DNA of 64,000 nt from Anticarsia gemmatalis (Eukaryota > Arthropoda > Insecta > Lepidoptera > Erebidae). The position numbers were made by a program, and so were the translations under genes. The stretch is from assembly GCF_050436995.1 (NCBI RefSeq), contig NC_134763.1, positions 10,597,001-10,661,000 on the forward strand, written 5' to 3'. Positions 35,195 to 46,072 of this stretch are shown here, one piece after another. Position 1 is the first letter of the stretch. The number at the start of each line of letters is the position of its first letter. The notes below the pieces were generated by a model, which saw only the letters and a program-made list of their open reading frames with translations, was not told where the DNA came from and did no database searches.

Positions 35195-35501
35195 TTTTAA
35201 GAATCTTTTCTATAGGGCTTTCTATAGATCTAAAAAAGGCTTTTCAGACATTGCATTATAAGTAGATTAAAAAATATGTTGGTTGTTAACGTTAACACTT
35301 AAAACCTAGTCAACTTCATATTTTTCTGCTTCTTTATAACAAAAGACTATAGCGACAACCATAACTGTTTCAACAATAAGATTATCTTTCAACACAATTC
35401 TATAATAACATGTCAAAGGCCTAAAATATACGCACATTTTGAATTAATCCACCATTATTATTAATTGGATAACGTCTATCGATAAAAGAATAATATTTTT
35501 A
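35195..35501. other. Unassigned AT-rich DNA
   Basis: Nothing was recognised. Confidence 0.5.
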
Positions 35502-35750
35502 TCTATATACTAAAATTATAAAACTGTAGAGTTTGTTTGTTTGGTTGGTTGAACGCGCTAATCTCAAAAACTACTGAACGGTGCAAATTGAAAAATTAAA
35601 TTACTGTTGGAAAGCCTATTTATTGAGAAAGGCTGTAAATAGGCCATATTATTATAACATTACGCTACGACCATTAGGAGCGGAGTAGCAACGATTTTTT
35701 TTTCAAAAACCCATTCTCTTCTATGTGACGCAAGCGAAGTTGCGCGGTAG
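35502..35750 (+). mobile_element. Helitron-like element, 3' end eroded
   Basis: It starts TC after an A ('tctatatactaaaattata') and continues 'gagtttgtttgtttggttgg', 'cgcgctaatctcaaaaacta', 'tatttattgagaaaggctg' and 'tgacgcaagcgaagttgcgc', the same order as 26696-26977. The 3' hairpin is still visible (cgcaa...ttgcg) but the CTAG terminus is replaced by a short tag repeat. Confidence 0.75.
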
Positions 35751-36112
35751 TAGTAGTATAATATATTGTTTATAATAATCAGATATTTTGAATAGTAACA
35801 CTATATCAATCAATCAGATTAAGTTTTATGATTTAAATCGCTGTATTTATGGCCGTGCTTATGCGCTGGGGGTAATAAGATTTATAATATATTTGACGGA
35901 TTGTATTTATTGTAGTGTTTTAACTGTTTGGTTTATTTTAAGCTTGATTGATTTCTCACAGGAGAATTTTTTATTGAAGTGTCGCTGCAATGGTAAAGCT
36001 GTTATACCAAGAATGTATATGGTCTAGAGATTTCGTATTCTATTCCTTAATATTTGGTAGCTAGTCATTTATTGAGAGAGTTCTTAAATCACCCTTAAAA
36101 TGGCTTTAATTT
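35751..36112. other. Unassigned AT-rich DNA
   Basis: Nothing was recognised. A TTG-started frame here is not considered coding. Confidence 0.5.
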
Positions 36113-36275
36113 GACTGCCTCCATGGCGCAGGGGCATAAGTCGCCACGGCGATCCTACTCCGTTGGGAGGTCGTGGGTTCTGGTTGTACTTTGTGTCCGT
36201 TGTTTGTATGTATGTAAAAGTCCCCGCGACATGCGAGCAATTCATAATGCAGGAGTTCGCACTGTTATAGAGGAT
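36113..36275 (+). mobile_element. tRNA-derived SINE (SINE-II), internal deletion
   Basis: The head 'ctccatggcgcaggggcata' and 'ggaggtcgtgggttc' lead directly into 'tggttgtactttgtgtccgt' and 'aaaagtccccgcgacatg'. Compared with 21154-21365, about 50 bases between the B box and the body are missing. The open frame across it is an accident of the SINE sequence. Confidence 0.8.
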
Positions 36276-36616
36276 AGAGGAGTCGTTCTTACACGTTTTC
36301 TGTTACAAAAATTATATTCAAATAAACAATATGGCGCTGTGCAAAATTAAATTTAAAATCTTTCACGACATTTTTTAATACCAACTTAATAAAAAATGTG
36401 AACATCAAAATGGTAAAATTAATTTATTGATGTCGTAGAAATGCATCGCAGCTTAACTTCCTACGTCAATTTCTGTAGTCTTTTGAACAGAATTAATTAA
36501 GGTCTGCTACTTTAACATGGGTGCACTTATTTTATTTTCAAAGTAATAGGTAATAGAATGCAAATTTGCGGCTTCTTCCTAAGTTTTTTTTTATAAGGTA
36601 CCTATGTACATCATTA
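36276..36616. other. Unassigned AT-rich DNA
   Basis: Nothing was recognised. Confidence 0.5.
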
Positions 36617-36802
36617 TTTTCTATACGCCGATTTACGCGACTCAAAATCCAAAGTTTCATTTAGGAGTGAAAAAAAAAATTGGTGGACTGTACTTTTGGT
36701 GTCTTTAACTATCTCCAAATAATATTTTATTGAAATCAGTTCATTGATATAACTGTGTAAGGGTAACAGACAGACATACAGACTTTCGCATCTTATAGAA
36801 GC
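36617..36802 (-). mobile_element. Helitron-like element, decayed
   Basis: The minus strand has 'agatgcgaaagtctgtatgt', 'ctgtctgttaccctta', 'ttggagatagttaaagac' and 'gagtcgcgtaaatcggcg', the Lep1-type order. It abuts a SINE-I head directly on its right. Confidence 0.65.
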
Positions 36803-36881
36803 AAGCCAAATTTATGTCCAACCCGTGATTCGAACTCAAGACTTTTACTCGCCATTCTTGTATACTACCCAAGCGCCATGG
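36803..36881 (-). mobile_element. tRNA-derived SINE head (SINE-I)
   Basis: The minus strand reads 'ccatggcgcttgggtagtat' (A-box region) and 'gtcttgagttcgaatcacgg' (B box). It lies right next to the Helitron-like element, so one may have inserted beside or into the other. Confidence 0.65.
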
Positions 36882-36983
36882 TACAGGTTCATTTTCTTTC
36901 ACATATTATAAGAGTAGCTCTTTTAAAATACACTTCTAAAGTAGGTACTCTACATACAAACAAACATAATATTAGATACAGAA

Positions 36984-37051
36984 TGTACATCCACGATCCC
37001 TCCTCACTAATGAACCGTCTGTCAGCCGTTTGTCTGTCATGTGTGACAAGC
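36984..37051 (+). repeat. Dispersed repeat R2, copy 1
   Basis: The stretch 'cctcactaatgaaccgtctg' then 'tcagccgtttgtctgtcat' closely resembles 38821-38896 ('ctctcactaatgaagcggcc', 'gaccgtttgtctgtccgtca'). Both are preceded by 'gtacat'. Non-coding, class unknown. Confidence 0.6.
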
Positions 37052-37224
37052 ATTTGCCGATGTACTGTATATAGCAATATAGGAATGAGCGGCAAAGAAT
37101 ATTGGGATTGAGTAAATCTATGTGCGAAGTAAATTAGAAAATTCAAAGAACAATTACAGTTCTTTTTATTATAATGTTATTTTAGGGTTATAAGTATCGT
37201 TTTTTGGTCCTACTAGTAAGTGGT

Positions 37225-37332
37225 TTCCAGGCTAATATTGACAACATTTCAACAGAAATTCTAAAAACCACAATATTATTTTACTAGACTCGGGAATTGA
37301 ACCAGACTCCTCGTGCAAGCAGCCACATTCAT
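37225..37332 (-). mobile_element. tRNA-derived SINE (SINE-I), partial
   Basis: The minus strand has 'gagtctggttcaattcccga' followed by 'gtctagtaaa', then a body with 'gttgtcaatattagcctgga', consistent with other SINE-I copies. Confidence 0.6.
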
Positions 37333-37454
37333 AACCTTTTAAGTCGTTGTCAGTTATTACAAATAGCCAGTCTTAATAACATGCTACCTAAAGGTTGTAA
37401 ATCAGCGCGGCTTATTTAACTAGCCAAAGTGAGAGAAGAGAGAAGAAACAGAAC

Positions 37455-37535
37455 TTTTGATCAATTGTTTTGCTGCTCGAACCGTCGACCATTTGCGAGT
37501 TAGGTGCCAGCTAATACCACTGGGCTATCACTGCT
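37455..37535 (-). mobile_element. SINE-III head fragment
   Basis: The minus strand begins 'agcagtgatagcccagtggt' and has 'aatggtcgacggttcgagca', the SINE-III A-box and B-box regions. It is cut by the neighbouring target duplication of the 5S-derived SINE at 37558. Confidence 0.65.
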
Positions 37536-37536
37536 T

Positions 37537-37941
37537 AATTTTAAATTCTTATGTATATATCAGCTTAGCCTTTCTTCCAAGCTATGATGAAGTCGGCTTC
37601 CAGTCTCACCGGATGCAGCTGGATACCAGTGTTTCACATGGAACGACTGCCTATCTGACCTCCACAACCCAGTTACCTGGGAAAACACGATACCCTTCGG
37701 TGAGACTGGTTGTCAGACTTTCAAGCCTCTGACTACTGTTAACGTCTGACAAAGATCTTCGAAAATGACAGCCGGGACCCACAATTTAACGTGCCTTCCG
37801 AAACACGGAGGAACTCGATATGTATAAGATGGTCACCCATCTATAAATCAACCTCGGCAAGCGTAGCTTAACCTCAGATATCGATCCGCGCGGCTGTTGT
37901 TAACTAAGCCACGAGCTCTAAATTTTAAATTCTTATGTATA
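37537..37941 (-). mobile_element. 5S rRNA-derived SINE, complete, with 21-bp target duplication
   Basis: The insertion 37558-37920 (363 bp) is bounded by a perfect 21-bp direct duplication (37537-37557 and 37921-37941). On the minus strand its head contains 'atatctgaggttaagctacg' and 'atagatgggtgaccatc', the internal control region of 5S rRNA (compare 'ttaagcaacg...ggatgggtgacc'). The middle has 'ctccgtgtttcggaaggcac'. The 3' part carries 'ctgggttgtggaggtcagat' and ends near 'cttggaagaaaggc', a tail I recognise as common in lepidopteran LINE/SINE 3' ends. SINEs with a 5S-type Pol III promoter have been described from Helicoverpa (from memory). It is not a 5S rRNA gene, because the remaining 5S sequence is degenerate. 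Confidence 0.85.
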
Positions 37942-38820
37942 GTATAGTATATCGTAGGCACATAATATACTAAACAGACAAACAGTGTTACACAATATTG
38001 TTCTAGCTCCATACAGTTCAACGTTAGGCATCGAAGGTGTTTGTTAAGCCGCGTTTAACGCTCCGCCTTAGGCGTTCTAAACAACTCATTTAGTTAGAAC
38101 CTTGGAACTTGTATATAATGTTTAGTAATGCTTGTTTGTGTTACATGCGAATTTGTTACTTAAGGAGTTCGGAATAAGGGTGTTATTTGAATTGAAGGTT
38201 TCGGGGGTTCTATGGTCTGTATTTGTATATTGCTGGATATGAACAAAAAACCTAAAACATGGCTGCAATAGATAAAATGAACACACAATTAACATGGAAC
38301 GAGTAAAATTGTTCAAGGGGGTTGAAACGTATGTCTTGTTTAGTTCTTTAAAGTGAGTTAAGTGCGAATATTCTGTTCAACAATTGCTTTCTTCAAGCAT
38401 GGTAGCTAGGTATATATAACAATATGAACCTCACAAAAAATGTCTTTTTATGTGAGCATTTAATATGTATCAATGCTTTCATATAAATCGTTACTGCAAC
38501 AGATTATTTTATGATTTATAAATCAACACATTCATTTCGAAACAAAGCACAGAGCAATGCCCATATTGCCCATAGCTTATCAATGCTATTTTTAATAGAC
38601 AATTCCGCATAAGGTACGTCTATAATGGTAGAGCCTTTTCCGTTTCCTATAGGTGACCGCAACTCGTTATCTGATTCTATTTGTCTATGGAAAGTTGCCA
38701 TACCACTCTATAAATTATTACATCAAGGGCTGAAACCCTTCAACCAAAACCAAGTAATTCCAATATAATATACCCTTAACTAACATTTCCAAAAGTAACA
38801 AGCTTCATACGACCGAGAAA
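37942..38820. other. Unassigned AT-rich DNA
   Basis: Nothing was recognised. Confidence 0.5.
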
Positions 38821-38896
38821 TGTACATTCGAATTTCACTCTCTCACTAATGAAGCGGCCGTCAATCAGACCGTTTGTCTGTCCGTCATCCGACCGG
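38821..38896 (+). repeat. Dispersed repeat R2, copy 2
   Basis: Partner of 36984-37051 in the same orientation, about 1.8 kb away, and GC-richer than its surroundings. Extension of the similarity beyond about 70 bases is uncertain. Confidence 0.6.
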
Positions 38897-40881
38897 TACA
38901 AATTAGTGACAACTCCACCCCCGGCGTATTAACGATCTTGTCTGTACGGTGTGAGTGGTGGTCGTAATTAATGAATCTATTGTTCAAAAAGTTGTATGGT
39001 GCGATTTTTGATACTGTGTTATGGAATTGCAGTTGTTGACTACTTAGTAGATGATAGCCTTGGCATATACACTTATCTAGGTTATAATTAAAAATTCAGT
39101 GTATTTGAAAAATAAAGTAGCTTTACCAAACAGACCACTATGAGCTGCATACCCCTGCGAATCAATAATGATCTAAATTCTCAATTATGTTTGCTTCCAC
39201 CAGCCGCCAACTCTGCACACGATGCTCTTTACAAAGTTGTTGATCTAAAGTAATTTCAGTAGAAGTGATAGTAAATTTCTGATTTCAATAAATTTCTTGT
39301 CTGTATCAAAAGTTTGACCCAGACACAATCCAATTTATCTGAATCGGTTCCATCGCTTAACCATTAATGCTCTTCATACGGAGTTGTTCCCCGAACTTAT
39401 TATATATAATATATATATGTAGTTACATTAATCCAGACTCAATAAATGCCCTTAAACGCATTTATTGCTGGTTCTATTAAACAAATTCCAAATATAACTG
39501 CAAATTTAAACCTCAAGGGTAATTTTCTATATTCTTTGAGAAAAAACCACCGTGACGGTTGCGCTAAATTAATCCACCTCGTATTAAAAATAGAAACAAA
39601 ATGAACGCCAAAAAATCTCATCTGAATATCATATCACGTTATTTACTTTATGCAAATGAAGGAATAAATAAAAAATACGAATATATTTCTGCAGAAAACT
39701 GCATGAGATTAGTTTTAAGAAAAATGGTAGTCATAATTCGTTGCGCTTGGCGTAAAATTAAATGCTATTTTATCGGTACCTAGTAAGGAAAGAGGATTAG
39801 TATAGCGGTTGGTTTACTATGCAGCCCGGCTTTATTCCAACGAATAAAACTTGCTTATAGTTTCTACAAAACAAGCTTACGGTTGCGGTTTTGCATGTGG
39901 ATTTTGAGAAGCTTATGTATTTTCCCTTCATGCTATAAAAATGTTAAATTGAATTCGAATCGGTACAGCAGTTAAAACATTAATTTACTTTGCACAGACG
40001 TCTATTTTCGCGTTTATTGAGTTTAGTATGGATGTAAATATATTACAACAATGTGGGAAGTGTAGGTTTAATTTCTATTTTCAATCTCTTTTCTCTAGGT
40101 AAATCAAGAATATAGATTCCATATCTTATTTTCCAGTATACTCAAAAATTCAGCAAGTCTAGCTAAAAAGATTTTTTGTTTAATTATGTTAAACAGATAA
40201 CTCTTACCATTTTACATCATGTAAGACGTGATCATTGAATAATGTTTTTTACATGAAACTTCTCTAATGACGTTTTATACCAGAAATTACATGAATTCTG
40301 ACAGTTGTGAAAGTCTAGAATGCTTACAAATAATAGTACAAAAAGAAAACACATTCAGAGCATCATCCCTATATAAAATCTGACCAGTCTAACTCCCCCA
40401 AAAAACAAAACCAATAACAACCAATTTACAAAACACGATTCTAAAGTCGCAACCATCATCATTTCTGTGTCAACACAATACAAATTTCGCACAACAACCC
40501 GCAGAGCTTGATTAACGTATACCAAACACAGTGTTATAGTGTACATAGGTGGAAAACCGTAGTGTCTATCTGTGTCTATCGATTGTCTGGCTCTATCAAT
40601 AATTGCTTTTAATCATTAGCCGTGTGGCGTGTGTTTGGACGGGCCGTATTCCCTAATTGGCTTTTGCGTGGCACTGACTTAGTGTAAGGGATTAGTGTTG
40701 ACTGATTGATCAGTGCTTGACGATTTTGAATTCTGTTTCTTGGAGATATAATATGTCTTATGACCGGCTATATAAAATTAGTTTTTTTATTACAGTAGGT
40801 TTAGTCGTATAGCTTAAAGCCCCCCCAAAATCGTTTTATGTGTTTTGGTTAAATACTTATTGAAATACTTTAAATATGAAA
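38897..40881. other. Unassigned AT-rich DNA
   Basis: There is a 10-bp-arm hairpin around 39440-39468 ('caataaatgc' / 'gcatttattg') and a (ta)n-like run near 39400-39418. No gene was recognised. Confidence 0.5.
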
Positions 40882-41065
40882 AAGCGGGTAAAAAGTCTTT
40901 TCGCATTATAGTATATGTATGAACTTGTAATTAAATCTTTTTCTACACAAAAAAGCTCGATATTTGGGTACCTCACGAGCTCACTGAAAGAAACCTAATG
41001 AACCGTGTACTCATTTGTGATTCTTGAAGCCAAAGAGATTTTATTACAAGTTTATACGTCATACA
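40882..41065 (+). mobile_element. Mariner deletion derivative with transposase linker relic
   Basis: The left terminal region reads 'aaaaagtcttttcgcattat' and 'gtatgaacttgtaat'. From 40950 to 41027 a plus-strand frame encodes KLDIWVPHELTERNLMNR and a few residues before a TGA at 41025-41027. This is the conserved linker of mariner transposases. It then jumps to 'agattttattacaagttt', the start of the right terminal repeat, which is itself truncated after about 25 bases. Neither the N-terminal DNA-binding domains nor the catalytic domain is present. The copy at 6122 shares the same junction. Confidence 0.85.
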
Positions 41066-41664
41066 ATTATTTATTAGTTTATGGTTAAATATTGATTGAT
41101 ACTTACATTTTAGATAAAATACTGAAAATACTGTTTAATTAAAACTTAACAAAATATTCGGTCAACGAAATAACAAAATTTTAATACATATGGCACGTTC
41201 AATTTTAAAAGTCCAAACGGTTAATTAAATTCCTTCACAAAATTTTTAAGTATGTATTTTTGTACAAAGGTTCTAGATCATCCGAAAAATGTTTGTGTAA
41301 TAAACATTCCTTTATTAACTAACTCCGATAGAACTTAATAATAGAAAATTTCTAACAAAATAATTATGACGTTGTCTGGAGGTCAAATTCTGCATTTGAT
41401 CTGTTCATTTTAAATGTACTGTAAAATTTTATAGAAATCTGATACTGATTTAGAATTAATTGAAATTTAGTTTCGATATGAATTGGGGAGGAGTTAGACT
41501 GTGAGTGATCTACGCTGACCAAGTGGAGGTCGAAGACATGCAAGGTTTCATCACAAATAACACAAATACAATTGAAAATCTATTATTCTAAGTAGACTTA
41601 AGTTGTGTGTTCTATTTTATGATAGAATATGAAACCAAAAGAATTTTGAAACCCTTTTACTCGT
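41066..41664. other. AT-rich DNA with a SINE-III fragment
   Basis: Position 41485-41555 (minus) contains 'gaccaagtggaggtcgaaga' and 'catgcaaggtttcatcac', a decayed piece of the SINE-III body. The rest is unassigned. Confidence 0.45.
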
Positions 41665-41765
41665 GATTTGATGGCGGCCAGTGGAACCTGCGCCGAAACG
41701 TCAGGCAGATTTGGTAAATTAAAATGCGTGTTTGCGTTAATCCCCGTATTCTGTTATATAATAAG
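41665..41765 (+). mobile_element. Fold-back element (FB) fragment
   Basis: 'ggaacctgcgccgaaacgtc', then 'aggca', and later 'aaaatgcgtgtttgcgttaa' and 'tccccgtattctgttata', match the loop and right arm of 46244-46428. The left arm and tail are not recognised. Confidence 0.7.
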
Positions 41766-43147
41766 CAAAAAACTTGTGAGATAAACAGAAGTTTATGTTA
41801 TAACCTATGTATGTTGAGCGAGGGTCTCTTCCCGCACGATATTTTCATTCGTATTCGACAAAAATCATGAGTTTCAGTTCGAAATCAATATCTACAATAG
41901 TTCTACTCCTAAATAAGTCCAAAGTAATTGAAAGCATCGCAACTGTTCAATTGCAGTCTTGCAGTGAATTTGCAATCTGTCACTGTTTCAAAGTTGGACT
42001 AAGTTTCGACGCTTTGACCAATACTCGGTAAAGTGTTGACACTTGGAGCTCTCCGCTTAATAGAAATAGCAACTATCGATATTAGTAATTGCTTGGCGAT
42101 TGAGATAGTGTATGTATTTTCGTATTTGATTTGTTTTGATTTATGAAAATGTGATCTTTCATCAAATTAGTGTACAAGTTAATAGAAATGTTTATTTTAT
42201 AGCTATTTAACAGATTAATTAGGCCTTGAATTGGTTTATAGCATTAGTTGATAAGTTTCTGGTAGACATTTCTTGAAAGTTTTGCTCTGAATCAAAATGA
42301 AAGCGTACTGAAAGTAGTCGAAATGTTAAAAATGAATCTTAGAAATATACGTAAAAATGACAGAAGACGCGCCCAAATGTTAATTAAGTTAAGACATCAA
42401 GACGACTCAGAATTATGATAAATCGCCATTGATCATTATTCGGAGCTATAACTCTCAACAAACCTAGATAATTTAAAAACACATAGCAACAGAATTCCCC
42501 TGTCACCATTTACGGCAAAATGACTGAAGAAAATATATTAATTCGTGGCCTATTACCGGCTGATACGTCATTTCATAATGGAACTTTTGTAACATGCCTG
42601 AAATAGGCCGTTATGCCGAAGAAATTTAAGAGTATAACCAACAATGGCCAAAACTTGCTCGTCACTCCCAACGCGTCATAGATTTTTGTTCTGATATCAA
42701 CCCCGAAATGGATTTCAGAGAACTTTACATAGCTTTTTGTAGATACGCGTAATGTTTTAGTCACGTGAAAGCCTCATTTGGGCTGCTACTACGGTGGTAA
42801 CTAGACAACCTTATCGCTAATTGTGCAGAGAAAAAATTGGGTTAAACTGCGGAATTTAATGTGTGCTAGTTATCGTTAACGTTTCGTGGTAGGGAGGAGT
42901 TATGATAAAAAATATTTGGCTAGATAGATCATTATTGATGATTGCAAGGCGTTATTAGGACAGCGCATGACCTAGGTTAATGCTCTTTCTATAACATTCA
43001 TGAGCTGTTAGCTTTGCTTGATCGCCGAGCAACGTGGGTCTGATAAATTAACTGTTGTGGTGTAATATAGAAAGAAATTCTTACTCTTTGTAAGCAAAAG
43101 CTTCTTTCTTGATTTGGCCTTGGTTGAACCCATAATACACCACAGCT
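41766..43147. other. Unassigned AT-rich DNA
   Basis: No gene or repeat was recognised. Confidence 0.5.
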
Positions 43148-43366
43148 TTGAGGCGCTCATAGCCAGTGGTGCTCACCGGTCGGAAAACGATCTGTGGGTT
43201 AAGCATTAAGCAACCTTTGGCGCCGTCATTCCATCGATGGATGACAGATAGTAGCAATATTCGGAAGGACGTAAAAAGTTGGTCCCGGTTGTTGTCAACT
43301 AGGATAACTTTGATAACAGGTTGACCACTAACCATGCAATAGATAGATAGACCACAGCGGTGCTAC
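43148..43366 (+). mobile_element. 5S rRNA-derived SINE, plus orientation
   Basis: The head 'tgctcaccggtcggaaaacg', then 'atctgtgggttaagcattaa' and 'gatggatgac', is a degenerate 5S internal promoter with a small duplication (taagcattaagca). The 3' end 'caggttgaccactaaccatg' is followed by a (gata)n-like tail, the same tail as the 46 kb copy and unlike the 37.5 kb copy. Confidence 0.8.
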
Positions 43367-44800
43367 AAGGGTAGTCAAAAATTAAGCGATTCAGATCAAT
43401 TGGTTTCTGACTGCAAATTTAGCTAGATCAATTACAGTAATTATAAATTCATGAAAATTTGTTATGCCCGACATTTTACGTTTAAACCCTCTCGTGCTAA
43501 GATCAATGCCCCTTAGCACAGTTGTTATAAATATCAAAATATTAGGTATGAACAAACACAAGCTTCATTTAAAAGTAAAAACAGAAGTGTAACGCCACTA
43601 AATAATTAAAATGCACAATTCGAGTGACAGGAAATTAAAATTCAGCTTATTCAGACACAAAGGGAATCACTAACAATATTTTGATGCTTTTGAAAATGTA
43701 GATACGGTTTACGATTGTATACTTTGTATCAGACAAATAAATAATTCTTTGTTATACGTCATTGTAGTGACGAAATTTATTTAATGCTTGATTTATTTTT
43801 CATCAATTTCAAATGTTTATTGTTTGAAATGTTGATTTGTGAACTTGTTTATAAAAGGTATGATGATAATTCCATCAGAATACATATTATGTATTCTATC
43901 TATGATGTAAAAATACCTGCTATTTTTGTTTAATATTTATTCTTGACACTTCTTTGTACGTTTTATTCTGAATTGCAAATGAAACTATGATATAATTCTA
44001 TATATAAAATAAAATTAATTACTATTACTTAATTTGAATTTAATCCCCTATTTAACAACCTTTGTTCAAAATCAGGATTCTTTACAGTAAGACTTGTGTA
44101 AGGTTCTTGATATTTTAACGAATAAGTTTTCATTTAAGTCTAACAATACTTGCAAAAAACAATGTGGCCCAATAAAAAATAGGGCACTTCACCTAAGCAT
44201 TGCACTATAACATTGCACAATAAAAACGACAAAACTAAACCAATCAATACAGTAACAAAAAGTAAAAAATTTAATAAACCTACCAATATATCTACCAATA
44301 ATCTAGACACGAACCAATTACGATTTCCAATAAAAGCCGGCCAAACAAAAAACGTCAGACAACATACCCTTAATCTTTGTTTACTGGGGCTCAATTAACT
44401 CGGTCGGTTAATGACATGAGGTGCCCACGCGACTATATTGGCACATTTATGGGTACAGTAATCATATAGAATGATAACGGTTCAGGGAAATAGTATTGTT
44501 TGTTTGATTTTGATGTCGATGGATTATTAATTCGTGTGGTAGTTGTTGACGAAGGGCAACGTGAATTGCTCGCTTTTGTGATAGCTATTGTAAATTTGTA
44601 ATTACTGTTTGATATCTTCATTATCGTTTGTGTTTGTTTCTAAATTTGTGGTTTTAATAGTGTTATATGAAATTTTTGGTATTATTTTTACTATTTACTG
44701 CTCTAGACCGTGGAAGGCTATACATATAATTATCGTTAACTTTTCGGTCTTCAGGAATATGGACATTAACCATTGCGAGACTTTAATTTTAAACCACTGC
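43367..44800. other. Unassigned AT-rich DNA
   Basis: Nothing was recognised. Open frames on both strands around 44.1-44.7 kb overlap each other and look like chance. Confidence 0.5.
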
Positions 44801-45142
44801 GTCTGTCACTTTTTTTTTTTTTTTTAATAACCCATATCTGTCCCACTGCAGGGCAAGGGTCTCCTCCCAAACGAGGGGGAGGGTTAGGCCTTGAGTCCAC
44901 CACGCTGGCCAAGTGCGGGTTGGGGACTTTGCATGCCCTCAATAAATGTATTAAACAAATTTTAGGCGTGCAAGGTTTCCTCACGATGTTTTCCTTCACC
45001 GTTAGAGCAAGTGATAATTATTTCTAATACACACATAACTTCGAAAAGTCATTGGTGTGTTGCCTCGGTTTCGAACCTGCGACCACTTGCGTGGGAGGTG
45101 CCAACTTAAACCACTCGGCTATCACTGCTATCTGTCTGTCAC
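44801..45142 (-). mobile_element. tRNA-derived SINE (SINE-III), full length with target duplication
   Basis: The element is 44810-45133 between 9-bp direct duplications 'gtctgtcac' (44801-44809 and 45134-45142). On the minus strand the head is 'agcagtgatagccgagtggt' (A box) and 'ggtcgcaggttcgaaaccga' (B box). The body has 'ggaaaacatcgtgaggaaac' and 'caacccgcacttggccagcg', and the 3' end is a poly-A run (seen here as poly-T at 44810-44825). About 320 bp. Confidence 0.9.
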
Positions 45143-46072
45143 TGCAGTGAGATAATTTATTGTCAGTTTTTCCGTACAATATTTTGCCTAAAACATTAAA
45201 TTTAAGATTCCATTAATTTAAGAGAATATAACGACGGAAAAATTTGTTCAAAATTAAAGCGTGGTAATTAAAAAAGGAATATTCAACTTTTTCAAAGAGT
45301 CATTTTCGATTTTATTCGATCTTCAATTTACTAATACTCAACTAGATAATCGTTAAGTACTAGTCCAAACTTTTAAAACACACCCCGAAAGAGATTATCG
45401 AAAATACACCTTAAGTACATGAAAAGTTGTATCGAGGGCGAATTTCGCGTGTGTTCCCACACAAAGTATAAGATTAAACAAGGGAAAACTTTTTAATGAT
45501 TACCAAAGGCCAGATTACAGGAGCTTAGGAATCGAATGGAGGTGAGTAAGACGCCTCTGCAACTCTCTAATTGATTGAGTGATAACTCTAGTTTTAGTAA
45601 GATATTTAAGTTAAATTTGTTTTCAATAGCAAACCTCAGGGGTTTTTAGACCTTTTTATGATTTTTAAGTAAACATTTTTTTAAATAATGTATAGGTATA
45701 CTTTTGAATAAGCATGTGCAGATGTGTGTTTAATTCTATATTTCATAGAAACAAAGGACCTGCCAAGGTGTTCATTGAAGTCCATACCAAACGCTGGTAT
45801 CGTAACACAACTAACATCATTGCTCACGACTTAGCACAATCGTAAAATAACAACTTGAATATTGTGTTCTCAGTAAATAAAGATAAACAAAATTAATGCG
45901 TTCTAGATGATATGTCACTAAATCATCCTAATAAAGTTATTAATTAACGTAACAACGTGGTAAAACAAGGCTTTACAGGCTAATAACGCAGCACTTTATC
46001 AGCTAACGTACAATAAATCTTGATTTCTAAAATTACACTCACCTTAAATGGGCTACGAAACTCCAAACATGT
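45143..46072. other. Unassigned AT-rich DNA
   Basis: Nothing was recognised. Confidence 0.5.

Noticed and set aside
36111..36350. Open frame of 79 codons
   Set aside because: It is formed by the SINE-II insertion at 36113-36275, not a gene.
37558..37920. 5S rRNA gene
   Set aside because: Only the internal promoter region of 5S is recognisable, it is degenerate, and it is part of a 363-bp SINE with a target duplication. The copies at 43148 and 46073 are likewise SINEs.
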